13,050 nucleotides of DNA. It comes from Phoronis ovalis. Lineage: Eukaryota; Phoronida; Phoronidae. Below are positions 1 through 8,384 of the stretch, in pieces. The position numbers and the translations under genes were made by a program. The first letter of the stretch is position 1. The number at the start of each line of letters is the position of its first letter. The stretch is from positions 1-13,050 of the forward strand of contig JAOXYB010040794.1 in the NCBI GenBank assembly GCA_028565635.1. The letters run 5' to 3'. The notes beneath the pieces are model-generated. The model made no database searches and was not told the origin of the DNA. It saw only the letters and a program-made list of their open reading frames with translations.

Positions 1-476
1 AGATTGTTTGTAATGTTCATGTAAATCACTTTGAAGATTTTCCCTCTATTATCAACCTTACAACTCTTATACATACACCGATGGCTTTACAACTACAGAA
101 ACTACATCATATGATGGGCATCTGTCTGCACCCGCAGATCTCTTGTTGAATTACCCTTTAGTGTTGGTGTTAGTTTTTCCATACATCATTTGAATATTGT
201 TTAATCTTTAACTTATTTTTTAATTTGTAAACTGGGATAATTATGTGAAATTGTGGTTATGTAATGTTTGATAACATGTCTTGCAGGCATCCTGCTGATA
301 ATCTTTGCTCTTATCATTGATAATAATTTCATACATTGGATATTTTACAGAAAGAATGCCTTCTAATTGGCTTATATGTATGTAAAATATTTTGAATTTA
401 ATCATATAACAGAAATTTACCAAAGTATATGACTTATGTATATTTTGTTTAATATATGTTCCTGTTTATTTTTAAG
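1..476 (+). other. Intron of CCDC13-like gene (3' part)
   Basis: This AT-rich stretch precedes the first recognisable CCDC13 exon and ends in a pyrimidine-rich tract plus AG (475-476), so it is read as the 3' part of an intron whose 5' end lies outside the window. The only open frame here is a 60-codon one on the minus strand (241-423). It has no recognisable domain and is treated as chance. I see no repeat or RNA gene. Confidence 0.6.
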
Positions 477-613
477 AATATACAGAAATCTCAAGTGGAT
501 ACAGTAAACACAATGTTTGAACGTGTGGCATCTAGAAATTTACCAAGCCGCTCGGGAACTGTAGTAATAACTGCTTCTCAGAGTCCTGTACACTCCCCCA
601 CACCCCCCTCAAG
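477..613 (+). CDS. CCDC13: CCDC13 exon a (first in window)
   Basis: The acceptor follows a pyrimidine-rich run ending TTTTTAAG (AG 475-476). A second AG at 484-485 is also in frame and would drop three residues (Asn-Ile-Gln). The donor is AG|GTATTT after 613, phase 2. It encodes a Ser/Thr/Pro-rich linker with an SPVHSPTPPS stretch that has possible proline-directed phosphorylation sites. Confidence 0.75.
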
Positions 614-3324
614 GTATTTTTAACTAATTGAAGCTTGATGCTAGCCCAAGTGCATTAATGCTGGCTTTTCAAAAATACTTTCAAATAATTATGAATTTAT
701 AATTATGTTTCATATTTCCATGAGATATTTTTATATTGAAGTAACTTGTTTCTGTAACTTTGGTACCAATTGTCTGATTATCTAAATGTTAATTAAGTCA
801 CAAAAAAATATTAAATAAGAAACAGTTATGTTGGATGCTACAGCAGGATCATATATCCATGCAGATTTGCTAATGTCGAAAAATCTATTCACCACAGGTT
901 GAGCATGAGGAGCATATCCCGCCAGAGTGCAGATGGTGACGTTATAGACCGTCCATCATCACGATGGGGATCACAGCCAGTTGGAAGACCAGCTAGTACA
1001 GGGTAACAAATGTGTGGTTAATAAATCTGTAAATTAAATGTTCTTCAAACCTGTCTTACATGTCATTGACTGCTTTTATATTTATTTTGTAATAAGCCTC
1101 TTGTTGATTTATATGGTAACTATCTATGTTACCACCGTTTCATCACTTGTACCGACACTTGCAGATGTAATCAGCATTTGTCTATATGCGTCATAGTTGT
1201 TAGCGTTTTTGTTGGCCCGCAGCACTGCTTTTGCAGTAGCATATTCAAATGTATGCCATACAGAGGTATTCCAACTTATGCTTTTGTAGTAGTGCTGTGG
1301 ATAAACAAGCCACCAATGAACTTAATGCTCAAGTACAAGAATTCAAGTCATTAGCTGGTGCAGCTGAAGTCGAGAGAGATAAACTTATGGAATTAGTTCA
1401 AGTACTTCAGCAAAGGTAATTATCAGGAGACATATAACCTTGTTAATAGTATAATTATAGTCAATTCCAGTAGACACCAGGCAGCATGTGTTTTATAGCT
1501 TATATTTAATTATTGTAGTGGTTTGTATCATCAGTTTACAAATCTACCTCCAACCAGCTGGCAATAATGTTAATACAGGTATATGTGCTACTCTCAACAC
1601 CAATTAATGTCTGGAAGCACTGCTTCCAGACATTAGTTTGTGTTGCATCAGAGAACTTATATAAAGACTGGTGAAAAATAGTTGTGCCAGTTGAATGAGT
1701 ATAAAGCACAAATGAAAGGTCTGTTGAGTGTTCATCATAATAAATAGGTAGAATTTATAACTTCCAACTGTTTCTCATCACCATAACATGTCATTTTAGT
1801 CATGTGTTTGACACCTACACTATCCATTCATTGACACCAATGAAGATTACTGTCAATTAAAATACTAGAAAATGATGCTTATTGCAGGAAAAGGTACAAT
1901 TTGTGAGTGTACACTGTTATATACTCGCTGTAAACTGTTATACACTCATTGCACACATGATTATTCACAGATCTGATGAATCAAGTCAGAAAGCTATTGA
2001 TGCCACCAGTGAATTAACAACGCAGAAAAGAAAAGTTGTTCAACTTGAAAAGCAGTTAGGAAAAGTTCAGCTAGAACAGAGTCAACAAAATCCGAAATCA
2101 GGTATAATTGCAAAACATATTAATCAAACTCCCAAACAGTAGTCTTAGCTATTTGATTATGTTTGCATTCATGTTATGTGTTTAATTTTGTTTTCGGATA
2201 AAGTTAAATCTGATTCCTATAGTTACGTACCATTTTTTTAATTTAAAAATTAATACTGGGGAAATTAACTCAGTTTGTAGAACATTTTTTGATAGTAAGT
2301 GTAATACATTGTTTCTTCTAACTATTCTTCAATTTAGATCAAACTATCAATTAGGTTTTAAATGGAACTGGTATTTTAGGTATGAAAAAGAATCGTGGCC
2401 GAGCGACTGTTCAGTCCATTATAGATGAAAACGGATTAGGAAAGGAAAACAGTTTTGATAGCAACAATATAGAAGAAGTGGAAACTAGGTCTGGCAGTTT
2501 GTCGAATTCGTTAAAATTACAAGTCATTGTCCTGTTAATAAAAACATAATTGGAGTATACGGTTTCATTACTGGTTGCTCAAGAACATTACCATTTAATT
2601 TGTGATGTCACATTTCTGTAAAATAAGCAGACAATAAAACCATGAAGCTTAATATTATAGGTAAAATGCAAGTTAGATCTATAAATTCAGTCATTATCCT
2701 GTTAATAGAAACATAATTGGAGTATATGGGTTCATTACTGGTTGCTTAAGAACATTACCATTTAATTTGTGACGTCACATTTCTGTAAAATAAGCAAACA
2801 ATAAAACCAGCTTAATATGGGTAAAATCATGCAAGTTAGATCTGTAAATTCAGTTTTCCTGGATAATATTCACCTGCATATGTGTACTCAAGGATATAGT
2901 GCCGCAAACCAAAGTACAATATGATAACAAAGCCTCATATCAATGCAGTTTGTAATAAATAAATATTGATTAACGGACAGAAGAATGTAAGATTGTGATG
3001 ACTTGTCATAGGCTTAGGAAGCTGGCATTTCAACATCAAGACAGCAGTAGTCAGTTATTAGTAGCTTTTTATATCTTTGTCCCTTAGTTCATAGATAACA
3101 TTTTATTAAAATTCTGATCTTGGGTATTGCTACATATTTTACTAATACATTTTATTTCCAGACTAGCAATACAATTGGATGAAAATGAGGCTCTGAAGGC
3201 AGCATTAGAGACCACACTGCAATCTAAAGAAGAAGACTTGAAACTGTATAATGAAATGCTTGATCAAACGAAACAAGTATTTTTACAAGGACTTCGACAG
3301 TATAGGCAAGGATCAGCCCATTAA
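477..3324 (+). CDS. CCDC13: CCDC13-like coiled-coil protein, C-terminal part (5'-partial, six exons)
   Basis: Seen: six exons (477-613, 898-1002, 1290-1415, 1971-2101, 2380-2488, 3162-3324) join in frame, with phases 2,2,2,1,2, and give about 256 C-terminal residues ending at TAA 3322-3324. The order is a Ser/Pro-rich linker, a Ser/Arg-rich segment, a heptad-like coiled coil containing AAEVERDKLMELVQVLQQR, a Lys/Asn-rich linker, and a terminal helix containing RLAIQLDENEALKAAL and EEDLKLYNEMLDQTKQVFLQ. Known: vertebrate CCDC13 is about 715 residues, a centriolar-satellite protein linked to ciliogenesis and genome stability. From memory, its C-terminus carries close counterparts of both the AEVERD block and the RLAIQ..EN..LKAAL block. 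Inference: this is the orthologue, with its N-terminal two thirds upstream of the window. It runs convergent with SEM1. Another large coiled-coil protein is possible but less likely, because two separate blocks match in order. Confidence 0.85.
898..1002 (+). CDS. CCDC13: CCDC13 exon b
   Basis: The acceptor is CCACAG|G at 897/898 and the donor GG|GTAACA after 1002. Phase 2 matches both neighbours. The 35 encoded residues are rich in Ser, Arg and Gly, begin RLSMRSISRQSADGDV, and are low in complexity, fitting the unstructured linker before the coiled coil in CCDC13. Confidence 0.75.
1290..1415 (+). CDS. CCDC13: CCDC13 exon c, coiled-coil segment
   Basis: The acceptor is TTTTGTAG|T (AG 1288-1289) and the donor AG|GTAATT after 1415, phase 2 on both sides. 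It encodes the most diagnostic CCDC13 stretch, with AAEVERDKLMELVQVLQQR at its end, which parallels the vertebrate AAEVERD..TEFVTVLQKR block. The acceptor sits in the second copy of a duplicated 14-bp sequence. Confidence 0.85.
1416..1970 (+). other. CCDC13 intron between exons c and d
   Basis: This 555-nt intron has GT at 1416-1417 and AG at 1969-1970. It contains a 51-bp near-perfect palindrome at 1595-1645, annotated separately. An open frame runs from the intron into exon d, but its upstream part has no similarity I recognise. Nothing else stands out. Confidence 0.75.
1595..1645. repeat. 51-bp near-perfect palindrome
   Basis: Arms of 25 nt pair around one central base at 1620. The inner 15 nt on each side (TAATGTCTGGAAGCA and its complement) match perfectly, and 23 of 25 pairs match overall, with mismatches at 1601/1639 and 1604/1636. 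There is no obvious target duplication at its edges. It could be the remnant of a foldback element, a hairpin-forming intron segment, or a local inverted duplication. Confidence 0.9.
1971..2101 (+). CDS. CCDC13: CCDC13 exon d, coiled-coil segment
   Basis: The acceptor is TTCACAG|A (AG 1969-1970) and the donor TCAG|GTATAA after 2101, entering in phase 2 and leaving in phase 1. It begins RSDESSQKAIDATSEL and ends VQLEQSQQNPKSG. The region aligns by eye with the vertebrate stretch that starts RVEESNSKLLESERKLQ and continues to LEKIRLE. It is charged, glutamine-rich and heptad-like. Confidence 0.85.
2380..2488 (+). CDS. CCDC13: CCDC13 exon e, Lys/Asn-rich linker
   Basis: The acceptor is GTATTTTAG|G (AG 2378-2379) and phase 1 matches exon d. 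The donor AG|GTCTGG after 2488 is weak beyond the GT. It is accepted because joining it to exon f restores NIEEVETR-LAIQLDENE, a close match to the CCDC13 family. The linker is rich in Lys, Asn and Gly. Confidence 0.75.
2489..3161 (+). other. CCDC13 last intron, holding a tandem duplication
   Basis: This 673-nt intron has a weak donor (GTCTGG) and a good acceptor (TTTATTTCCAG). About half of it is a two-copy tandem repeat (2524-2853), annotated separately. The remainder is AT-rich and contains no coding signal I can support. Confidence 0.75.
2524..2853. repeat. Two-copy tandem duplication, about 167 bp per unit
   Basis: Copy 1 is 2524-2690 and copy 2 is 2691-2853. They abut directly and both begin TCATTRTCCTGTTAATA and end AAATTCAG. 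By eye they differ by about nine substitutions and three small indels, so the duplication is recent but not new. Copy 2 holds the palindrome GTGACGTCAC (2769-2778), which contains the CRE/ATF consensus TGACGTCA. The same place in copy 1 (2602-2611) reads GTGATGTCAC. Confidence 0.95.
3162..3324 (+). CDS. CCDC13: CCDC13 terminal exon f with stop
   Basis: The acceptor is TTTATTTCCAG|A (AG 3160-3161), phase 2, and TAA lies at 3322-3324. It encodes the conserved C-terminal helix: LAIQLDENEALKAAL, then EEDLKLYNEMLDQTKQVFLQ, then GLRQYRQGSAH before the stop. Vertebrate CCDC13 ends the same way, with a VFLQALRQ-type motif and a short tail, which supports this as the true C-terminus. Confidence 0.9.
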
Positions 3325-3458
3325 CATCGTGCAGATATTCTCTGATCAGTTTCTGTAACAGGAGTTGGGTGCCATCAAGAACGTGGCACTGGTCGTGACA
3401 GAGTGTTAGTGTAGTAGTTATAGTTCTGCTCAGCAATAATCTCGTTTGAAAATCCAAA

Positions 3459-3464
3459 AATAAA
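3459..3464 (+). terminator. Candidate polyA signal of CCDC13
   Basis: AATAAA lies about 135 nt after the CCDC13 stop, giving a short and plausible 3' UTR. A second AATAAA at 3760-3765 could serve a longer transcript. No cleavage site can be seen from sequence alone. Confidence 0.5.
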
Positions 3465-4318
3465 GTGATATAATTCTGGAAAATCAGTTATCTTCAAATA
3501 TTGTCTCAACTCATGTACACCCTCAGTTTTGTTGTATAAAACCAATAATGTGATCATGTGCCCGTGTTTGGATAACTTAGCTTATGGCAGTAACAAGACT
3601 AGCATCTACTTACTTTAAACCAGTTAGTTTTTCATTACAAGATACGTTTCTGGAGTACCTAATTCCATAAAAGATACATGTGAGTGTTATATATCTATCT
3701 TATTTAACTGTTATTGTTGTAAGTCTTATCAATGATAATTTAGCATTTTATTGAAATGGAATAAAAGTGAAAGAATATTTCCTATCGGCAGTTTTATTAG
3801 CTGTAATTTACACCATACCTATTGTTGGCAAGTACTTTACTGAAAAGTAACTATTAAAATAATTCAGGTCGAAATATCTTGAAAGCTTTCTGTAATGCTT
3901 CATCTGATGTTTGGTTTCTTTTAAATATTTTTATACATTTAATTTGTTCATTCCAATAATAAACCAAACAGCATTTGGTAAATAAACCAAAATACTAATA
4001 AATAACTGCAAGTGAATCAAATTAATGAAAAATAAAGTGGCCACCAATCAGCTTAAGATATGCAAGGAAGATAAATAACCCTAGTTGCCTCATTATTTAA
4101 TTATAAGCTTTAAGAATTGTTTGCTATCAACATGGGAACCACACTCATGATAACTGTGCTTAATGACTATTTCTCATTTCGTTTCTGCAAATAAAAGTCA
4201 CATTGAAATCTAGACATTAGAATACATTATTTTAGTTTCTTAGTTTTGTAATGGTACAAAATAAGGTTAATGACATATGAAGGGATAAGTAAGTTTTGCT
4301 TGTTCAACAACACCTCAC

Positions 4319-4622
4319 GTAAACATTTCAATCTAAGTAAACTCAGATGTTGTGTTCCACTTTGTATTCAGTATATTATATATATGATGCTTTTACGAAT
4401 GAACTCTTCGTCCTATATGAAAGTAGTTCCTGATAGGTAGTGCTGATGCTTGTGGATTATATATATGCTACACCAACATCTGTTGGTACAGCATATATAT
4501 ATAGATAAAGGTATATCAGACACCTAGCCAGAAAATGTGGAACTACTTTTATGTAGGAAGGCATTACATATTGAATACGAAGTGGAACACAACATTTGAG
4601 TTTACTGAGATTAGTAAACATT
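4319..4622. mobile_element. Foldback MITE with 9-bp target duplication (Mutator-like candidate)
   Basis: The element body is about 4329-4613 (285 bp). Its two halves are inverted copies around 4479-4480. Outer arms CAATCTAAGTAAACTC (left) and TAATCTCAGTAAACTC (reverse complement of right) continue through a shared block near GTTGTGTTCCACTT. An inner hairpin CCAACA-TC-TGTTGG is flanked by (AT)n tracts at the centre. The body is bordered by identical 9-mers GTAAACATT at 4319-4327 and 4614-4622. Target duplications of 9-11 bp and long terminal inverted repeats are typical of Mutator-like elements, but the family assignment is inference. It has no coding capacity. The left half carries about 20 extra bases. 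Confidence 0.8.
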
Positions 4623-4653
4623 CAAGCAATAATTTTCTATATTTTTCACAAGA

Positions 4654-4700
4654 AGTTTAGATATAAATTGATATTTCAGTTTAGTTTAAATTGATATTTT
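4654..4700. repeat. 24-bp two-copy tandem duplication
   Basis: AGTTTAG followed by an AAATTGATATTT core occurs at 4654-4677 and again from 4678, with one or two changes. It is a simple local duplication downstream of the SEM1 stop, possibly in its 3' UTR. Confidence 0.7.
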
Positions 4701-4837
4701 TGTTTAAAACTTAGTTTGTATCAGTCATAAACAAGTTATTTTCCTGTAAGTAAGTTATCTTCATCCTTTTCCTTTGCTTTTAGAGAGGTAGAAGTTTTTA
4801 AAGAGTCTTTGTCCTATGTAGTTTATACATTAAAAGG

Positions 4838-4895
4838 TTATGTCTTCATGGGTTCCTGTTGTCCAACTTTGTGGCCTTGTTTTTCTAGTTCTGCC
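4838..4895 (-). CDS. SEM1: SEM1 exon 3 with stop
   Basis: The minus-strand acceptor is CTCTTACAG|G. It completes Arg61 and encodes [18 protein letters not shown] before TAA (4840-4838). The AELEK-x-G start of the C-terminal helix matches human SEM1 (AELEKHGYK). The last eight or so residues are unlike the human tail. Confidence 0.93.
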
Positions 4896-6631
4896 CTGTA
4901 AGAGATGAAAATTACAAAATTAAAATAAGTTGTGTATTGTGCAATTCATACTGTGCAAGCAAGTGTAGTTCAAAATTACCCAGTCAGAAAAACTAGTCAT
5001 GCCACCAGGTATTCTGGCACCCATAATTCTATGAAAATGCCCATCTGTCAAGTTTTTTGAGGTTGATTTGGTATTCATAAACAAACAGCTTAAAAGTCGA
5101 AACTTGACAGTTAAACTCAAGCATGTGTCTCCAATAATTTTGATGGCACTTTTTGAACCATTTTACCTAAGTTGTTGTGAAAAATCGTCTTCTACATTTT
5201 CATCATCCCAGTTATCTTCCCAAACATTTACATCTTCTTTATCTTCATCAGCTCCCGTCCAATCTGCAATATTTCACAACTTTAACCTTATAGCATTATC
5301 TTCACTTTATAATATGTCCCAACACCAACACTTGTATGTTGATAGCAAGTCATTATAAGAGAAACATGTTTAGTCAACAAATAAAGTTATTACATTTTCA
5401 GATACCAACAGTGACAAATCAAAACATAATATGTCACAATGTCAGAGCCATGTATTGGACAAGAAATTGGTTAAAGTAGGAATTTACTAGCCCGACATCA
5501 AAGTGAATAAAATTCACTTTCAACAATGGTTATTCATTAATAATCACATGAAGCTGTATACAGGGTAGCATAGTATATACTTGCTCATTGCTAAGGCTTA
5601 AAGGAGAAAAGTTATGAAAATGCATTGCCCTATAATTTTAATGCAAATAGTAGTAAATTTCACAAGGAACCAATTATGTAGGAATTGTTTTTAAACTGAT
5701 CATAAGCCTGATGTAGTCCTAATAGTACTTTGCTAGTCAAAATCTATCGTCTTTCAAAATTAACAATAACTGACCAGAATATACACAGCAATAATCAGAT
5801 GGTCTTAGCTTGTTTTTATCAAGTGACGAAGTACAAATCTATATGACTGTGTAAACAAGCCAAATGAAAAAAAATCAATGAAATAAAGTATATATTTATT
5901 TATTACAAGAGGGATTTATACATTTTTTCACTTGATAATAACAAACTAAGATCATCGGAACATTGCTGTATTAAAATTTTCATCGTTTTTGATAATAATG
6001 AGGGACGATAGATTTTGAAGTAGGAAAGTATTAGGACCAACAACCCCGCCAACAACCGAATACGTCAGATATACGACTCTGTTATTAGGACAGTCTGACA
6101 CAATTATAGAATTCAGATCATATAAATACGTATGATTGATTTAAATACTATTCCTTGATTTACATCCCTCTAAGAAACATATTTGTTGGCTAAACTTATG
6201 GTTTTATCCCGGTTTACCATTTGTTGAAACCCCAGGCCAGGGTTGAAATGCACACCCATGGAGAAAGAGACGGAAAACCATTGCCCGACAGGAATAATTT
6301 CGAACAGCGATGGAAACAATACAGTTCACTATAATATAGATATATAATGTGAAAGAGTAAACTTAACCATCTCATCGCAACCTTTTTAATTTTAAGTAAC
6401 TTTCAAAAATTGAAGTGTAATAAAAACGTGATTCAGCAGTCGTGATGAGACACCGGCAAAGAACGACGAGGATTTGTGGATAAACAGAGAAGCAAAACAT
6501 ATAAATTTGTGATTTATACTTATTTTTGTATCAAAAGGACGCATACCTTCGGCGGGAAACTCTTCAAATTCGTCGTCTTCTTCAAGCAAACCAAGATCAA
6601 CTTTGTCAGACTTCTTTTGTTGATCAGACAT
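4838..6631 (-). CDS. SEM1: SEM1/DSS1, 26S proteasome lid subunit (complete, three exons)
   Basis: Seen: three minus-strand exons (6631-6547, 5263-5167, 4895-4838) join in phases 1 and 2 to give 79 residues. The start is [20 protein letters not shown]. Acidic block 1 spans residues about 18-27 ([10 protein letters not shown]). Trp30 starts the second block, which contains [15 protein letters not shown] (42-56), and the C-terminal helix begins [11 protein letters not shown] (60-70). Human SEM1 is 70 residues with the same order; this one has a slightly longer N-terminus and tail. Known: SEM1 is an intrinsically disordered acidic protein. It is a proteasome lid subunit (Rpn15), binds ubiquitin and BRCA2, and is part of TREX-2 in mRNA export, acting in nucleus and cytosol. 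The ATG at 6631 sits in GCCACCATG, and an in-frame stop lies upstream at 6679-6677. Intron 1 carries a foldback element. Confidence 0.97.
5167..5263 (-). CDS. SEM1: SEM1 exon 2, ubiquitin/BRCA2-binding acidic block
   Basis: The minus-strand acceptor is TATTGCAG|AT and the donor CTTAG|GTAAAA. This 97-nt exon enters in phase 1 and leaves in phase 2. It encodes [18 protein letters not shown] and then [13 protein letters not shown], including the paired Trp residues (43, 47) and Phe56 of the second acidic-hydrophobic binding motif. Confidence 0.96.
5264..6546 (-). other. SEM1 intron 1
   Basis: This 1,283-nt minus-strand intron runs from a GTATGC donor to a TTGCAG acceptor. About a quarter of it is the foldback element at 5716-6037. 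The rest is AT-rich with no supported exon or RNA gene. Confidence 0.85.
5716..6037. mobile_element. Foldback MITE, about 322 bp, inside SEM1 intron 1
   Basis: Left arm (from 5716) and reverse-complemented right arm (from 6037) both begin GTCCTAATA. They share CAAAATCTATCGTC (left about 5738-5751, right about 6004-6017). Further in they align again at ACAGCAAT, GTCTTAGCTTG/ATCTTAGTTTG and TATCAAGTGA, so the arms run about 140 nt each. The centre near 5860-5910 is an A/T-rich turn. No open frame is present. I could not find a convincing target duplication (left flank TGATGTA, right flank CAACAAC), so the ends or superfamily are uncertain. Confidence 0.75.
6547..6631 (-). CDS. SEM1: SEM1 exon 1
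   Basis: It reads from the ATG at 6631 to 6547 and encodes 28 residues plus one base of Asp29. The donor on the minus strand is GAAG|GTATGC. It ends in EEFPAE, exactly the human exon-junction motif. The open frame continues past the donor into the intron but loses all family similarity there. Confidence 0.95.
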
Positions 6632-6637
6632 GGTGGC
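6629..6637 (-). promoter_or_regulatory. Strong Kozak context of SEM1 start
   Basis: On the minus strand the start reads GCCACCATG, the optimal vertebrate-type initiation context. With the upstream in-frame TAA (6679-6677) and the family-typical MS start, it fixes the initiation codon. Confidence 0.85.
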
Positions 6638-8384
6638 GATTAATAAAGATAACTCCAAAACAAGAAGAGATCTACGTTAACAAATATTTTTCGAGGGCCA
6701 TAACTCCCAGTATTTGAATTTATCACAAGAGACAAGACAAAACAAATGAAGGACCGGGGCAAGGACAGGGACAAGATGCAGTACTGATTTTTAATGACAG
6801 TGAATATCAGTAATATAAATTTGACGGTGGATACGACTATGAATTTCTATGTTATATAATAATTTTGTAGTTACGGAATATACTTGATTATATTCTTTTG
6901 CGACCAATTTTGACTTCTGCTAACTCACATATAATGGGCCCAATTTTTAAAGATGTATACTGACTGATTGCTTATTGAAATTTAATTCATAAGTAAAGCT
7001 GTTTAATTATTTTTTTACTAGGTATATAAGCCTAAACTGAATTTTGCAGATTTCATTTCAAATAAAGGAAATCATCCGTGCAGACCAACTTTTTAGTTTA
7101 AACTAGTATTCATCTAGCAAAAAAATAAAACGTATAATCTCAAATTTAGAAAGCAATTCGTGTGTTCACGCATTATAAATCCCAGATGACCGCCTCAATC
7201 ACGATTGTCGGAGAGGGTGAGCCGGGGCGAAGTTGAACCAACTTTTACTCCATGTAAATAATTACATAAATTTACAAAAACGGATAGATAGTTTACAGGC
7301 AACATATATGCTAACATTTTTAGTACTTGACCCAGCTGATTAACAATAAACTAGCCATTTCTCCCTGTGTAACAGTTATTCACATGGGAATTATCTCTTC
7401 TCATTTGGACCAGTCTATACCACCGTACATTAAGGGTTGCTTTCGAAGCTATTATTTTTCCTTGAAATTTGTAACTCTGAGACCATATATTTCCGGGTTC
7501 TATTTGATTTTACATATTAAAGAATTTTTCATGACAACTATTATAATATAAACAGCATGCCATCGTTGCAGCTCCGCAAGTTTGTGAAGGCCAAAAAAAA
7601 ATATTATTTCATATTATCGGAAATTTGATGAAGTTAAGTCTCTATGCAGACTATACATCTTACAAATTTACGAAATTTTAAAATTGTTTTTAATAAAATC
7701 TATTACCGTGAGAATTCAAATATATATATTTAAACTCAACTTGGCTGTATGTTTAGCTAAGTCATCAAAACTAGATGGTGATAAAGCAACTTACAATGAT
7801 TTAAACTTTTATCTTTTGAATCAATGATTTATCAAATTCCGACTGGGGTTCAAAAGTACAAAACTCAGGTGGGTCAGGTGCTAAATAATAATAGTTATAT
7901 CCATGTATGACATCTAAGGTGGTATGTTGCCCCTTGGAACTCAAAATTATTCAAATTGTGACTCCCAACCGGTAGCCTCCAACAGGTAGGTCATCTGGTA
8001 TATGCGATATAAGTTATCTGCAACAAGGACAGCTACAATCCGAAGTAACGAAGGCAGATGTCAGACATAAATTTTGCAACAAAAAAGACGAAGAAAAATT
8101 CCAGGGAAATTTGAACATTTTGTAACGATGAAACATTCACTGAGTTCAGTATGTTATAGGAATACGTAACTATTTTGTATTAGATTACAGTATACAGAAA
8201 AATTGACAGTGCCTGGCCGACATTGGACTAAGACTAGTTTCAAGTCTCCCAGATATGTTAGAAGAAACTCAGGATGCTAATAATAGTATAACAATGCTGT
8301 GGTTTTAAGTCACCAAATCACTTCACGAAAACCACCTGCATCTTTGTGTCAATTTGATACAGTTATCGTTGACAATTTAAAAAG
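6632..8384. other. Head-to-head intergenic region between SEM1 and FKTN
   Basis: This 1.75-kb AT-rich spacer separates divergent start codons, so it must hold the promoters and 5' leaders of both genes. I see no clear TATA box at a fixed place. A G-rich patch (about 6751-6775, GGACCGGGGCAAGGACAGGG) lies 120-145 nt upstream of the SEM1 ATG. A local GC-rich patch occurs near 7185-7235. A short direct repeat, CCAACCGGTAG / CCAACAGGTAG, lies near 7967-7987. A 74-codon open frame at 7327-7551 starts without ATG and shows no domain, so it is not called. Confidence 0.65.

Larger units (their letters stand above)
3325..4837. other. Convergent intergenic region / 3' UTRs of CCDC13 and SEM1
   Basis: This stretch separates the stop codons of two convergent genes. 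It should hold both 3' UTRs. It contains plus-strand AATAAA signals at 3459-3464 and 3760-3765, a foldback element at 4329-4613 and a 24-bp tandem duplication near 4654-4700. I find no canonical minus-strand AATAAA between the foldback element and the SEM1 stop; a minus-strand ATTAAA lies near 4096. No coding region is supported. Confidence 0.7.

Noticed and set aside
3224-3557. Minus-strand open frames (3224-3457, 3375-3557) near the CCDC13 3' end
   Set aside because: They are antisense to the terminal CCDC13 exon and its 3' UTR, with no recognisable content.
4920-5358. Open frames overlapping SEM1 exon 2 (minus 4920-5120, plus 5068-5358)
   Set aside because: The plus-strand Ser-rich frame is the antisense of the acidic SEM1 exon. 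The minus-strand one lies in intron 2 and has no similarity.
6392-6546. Read-through of SEM1 exon 1 into intron 1 as a longer protein
   Set aside because: Family similarity stops exactly at a good GT donor, and exon 2 continues the SEM1 sequence in phase.
7190-7245. Possible tRNA gene, suggested by a GGTTCAACTTC box-B-like sequence on the minus strand
   Set aside because: The box is imperfect, and I could find no A box or cloverleaf pairing at the proper distance.
7327-7551. 74-codon open frame in the SEM1-FKTN spacer
   Set aside because: It does not begin with ATG, shows no domain or family motif, has AT-rich composition like the surrounding DNA, and has no paired exons in phase.
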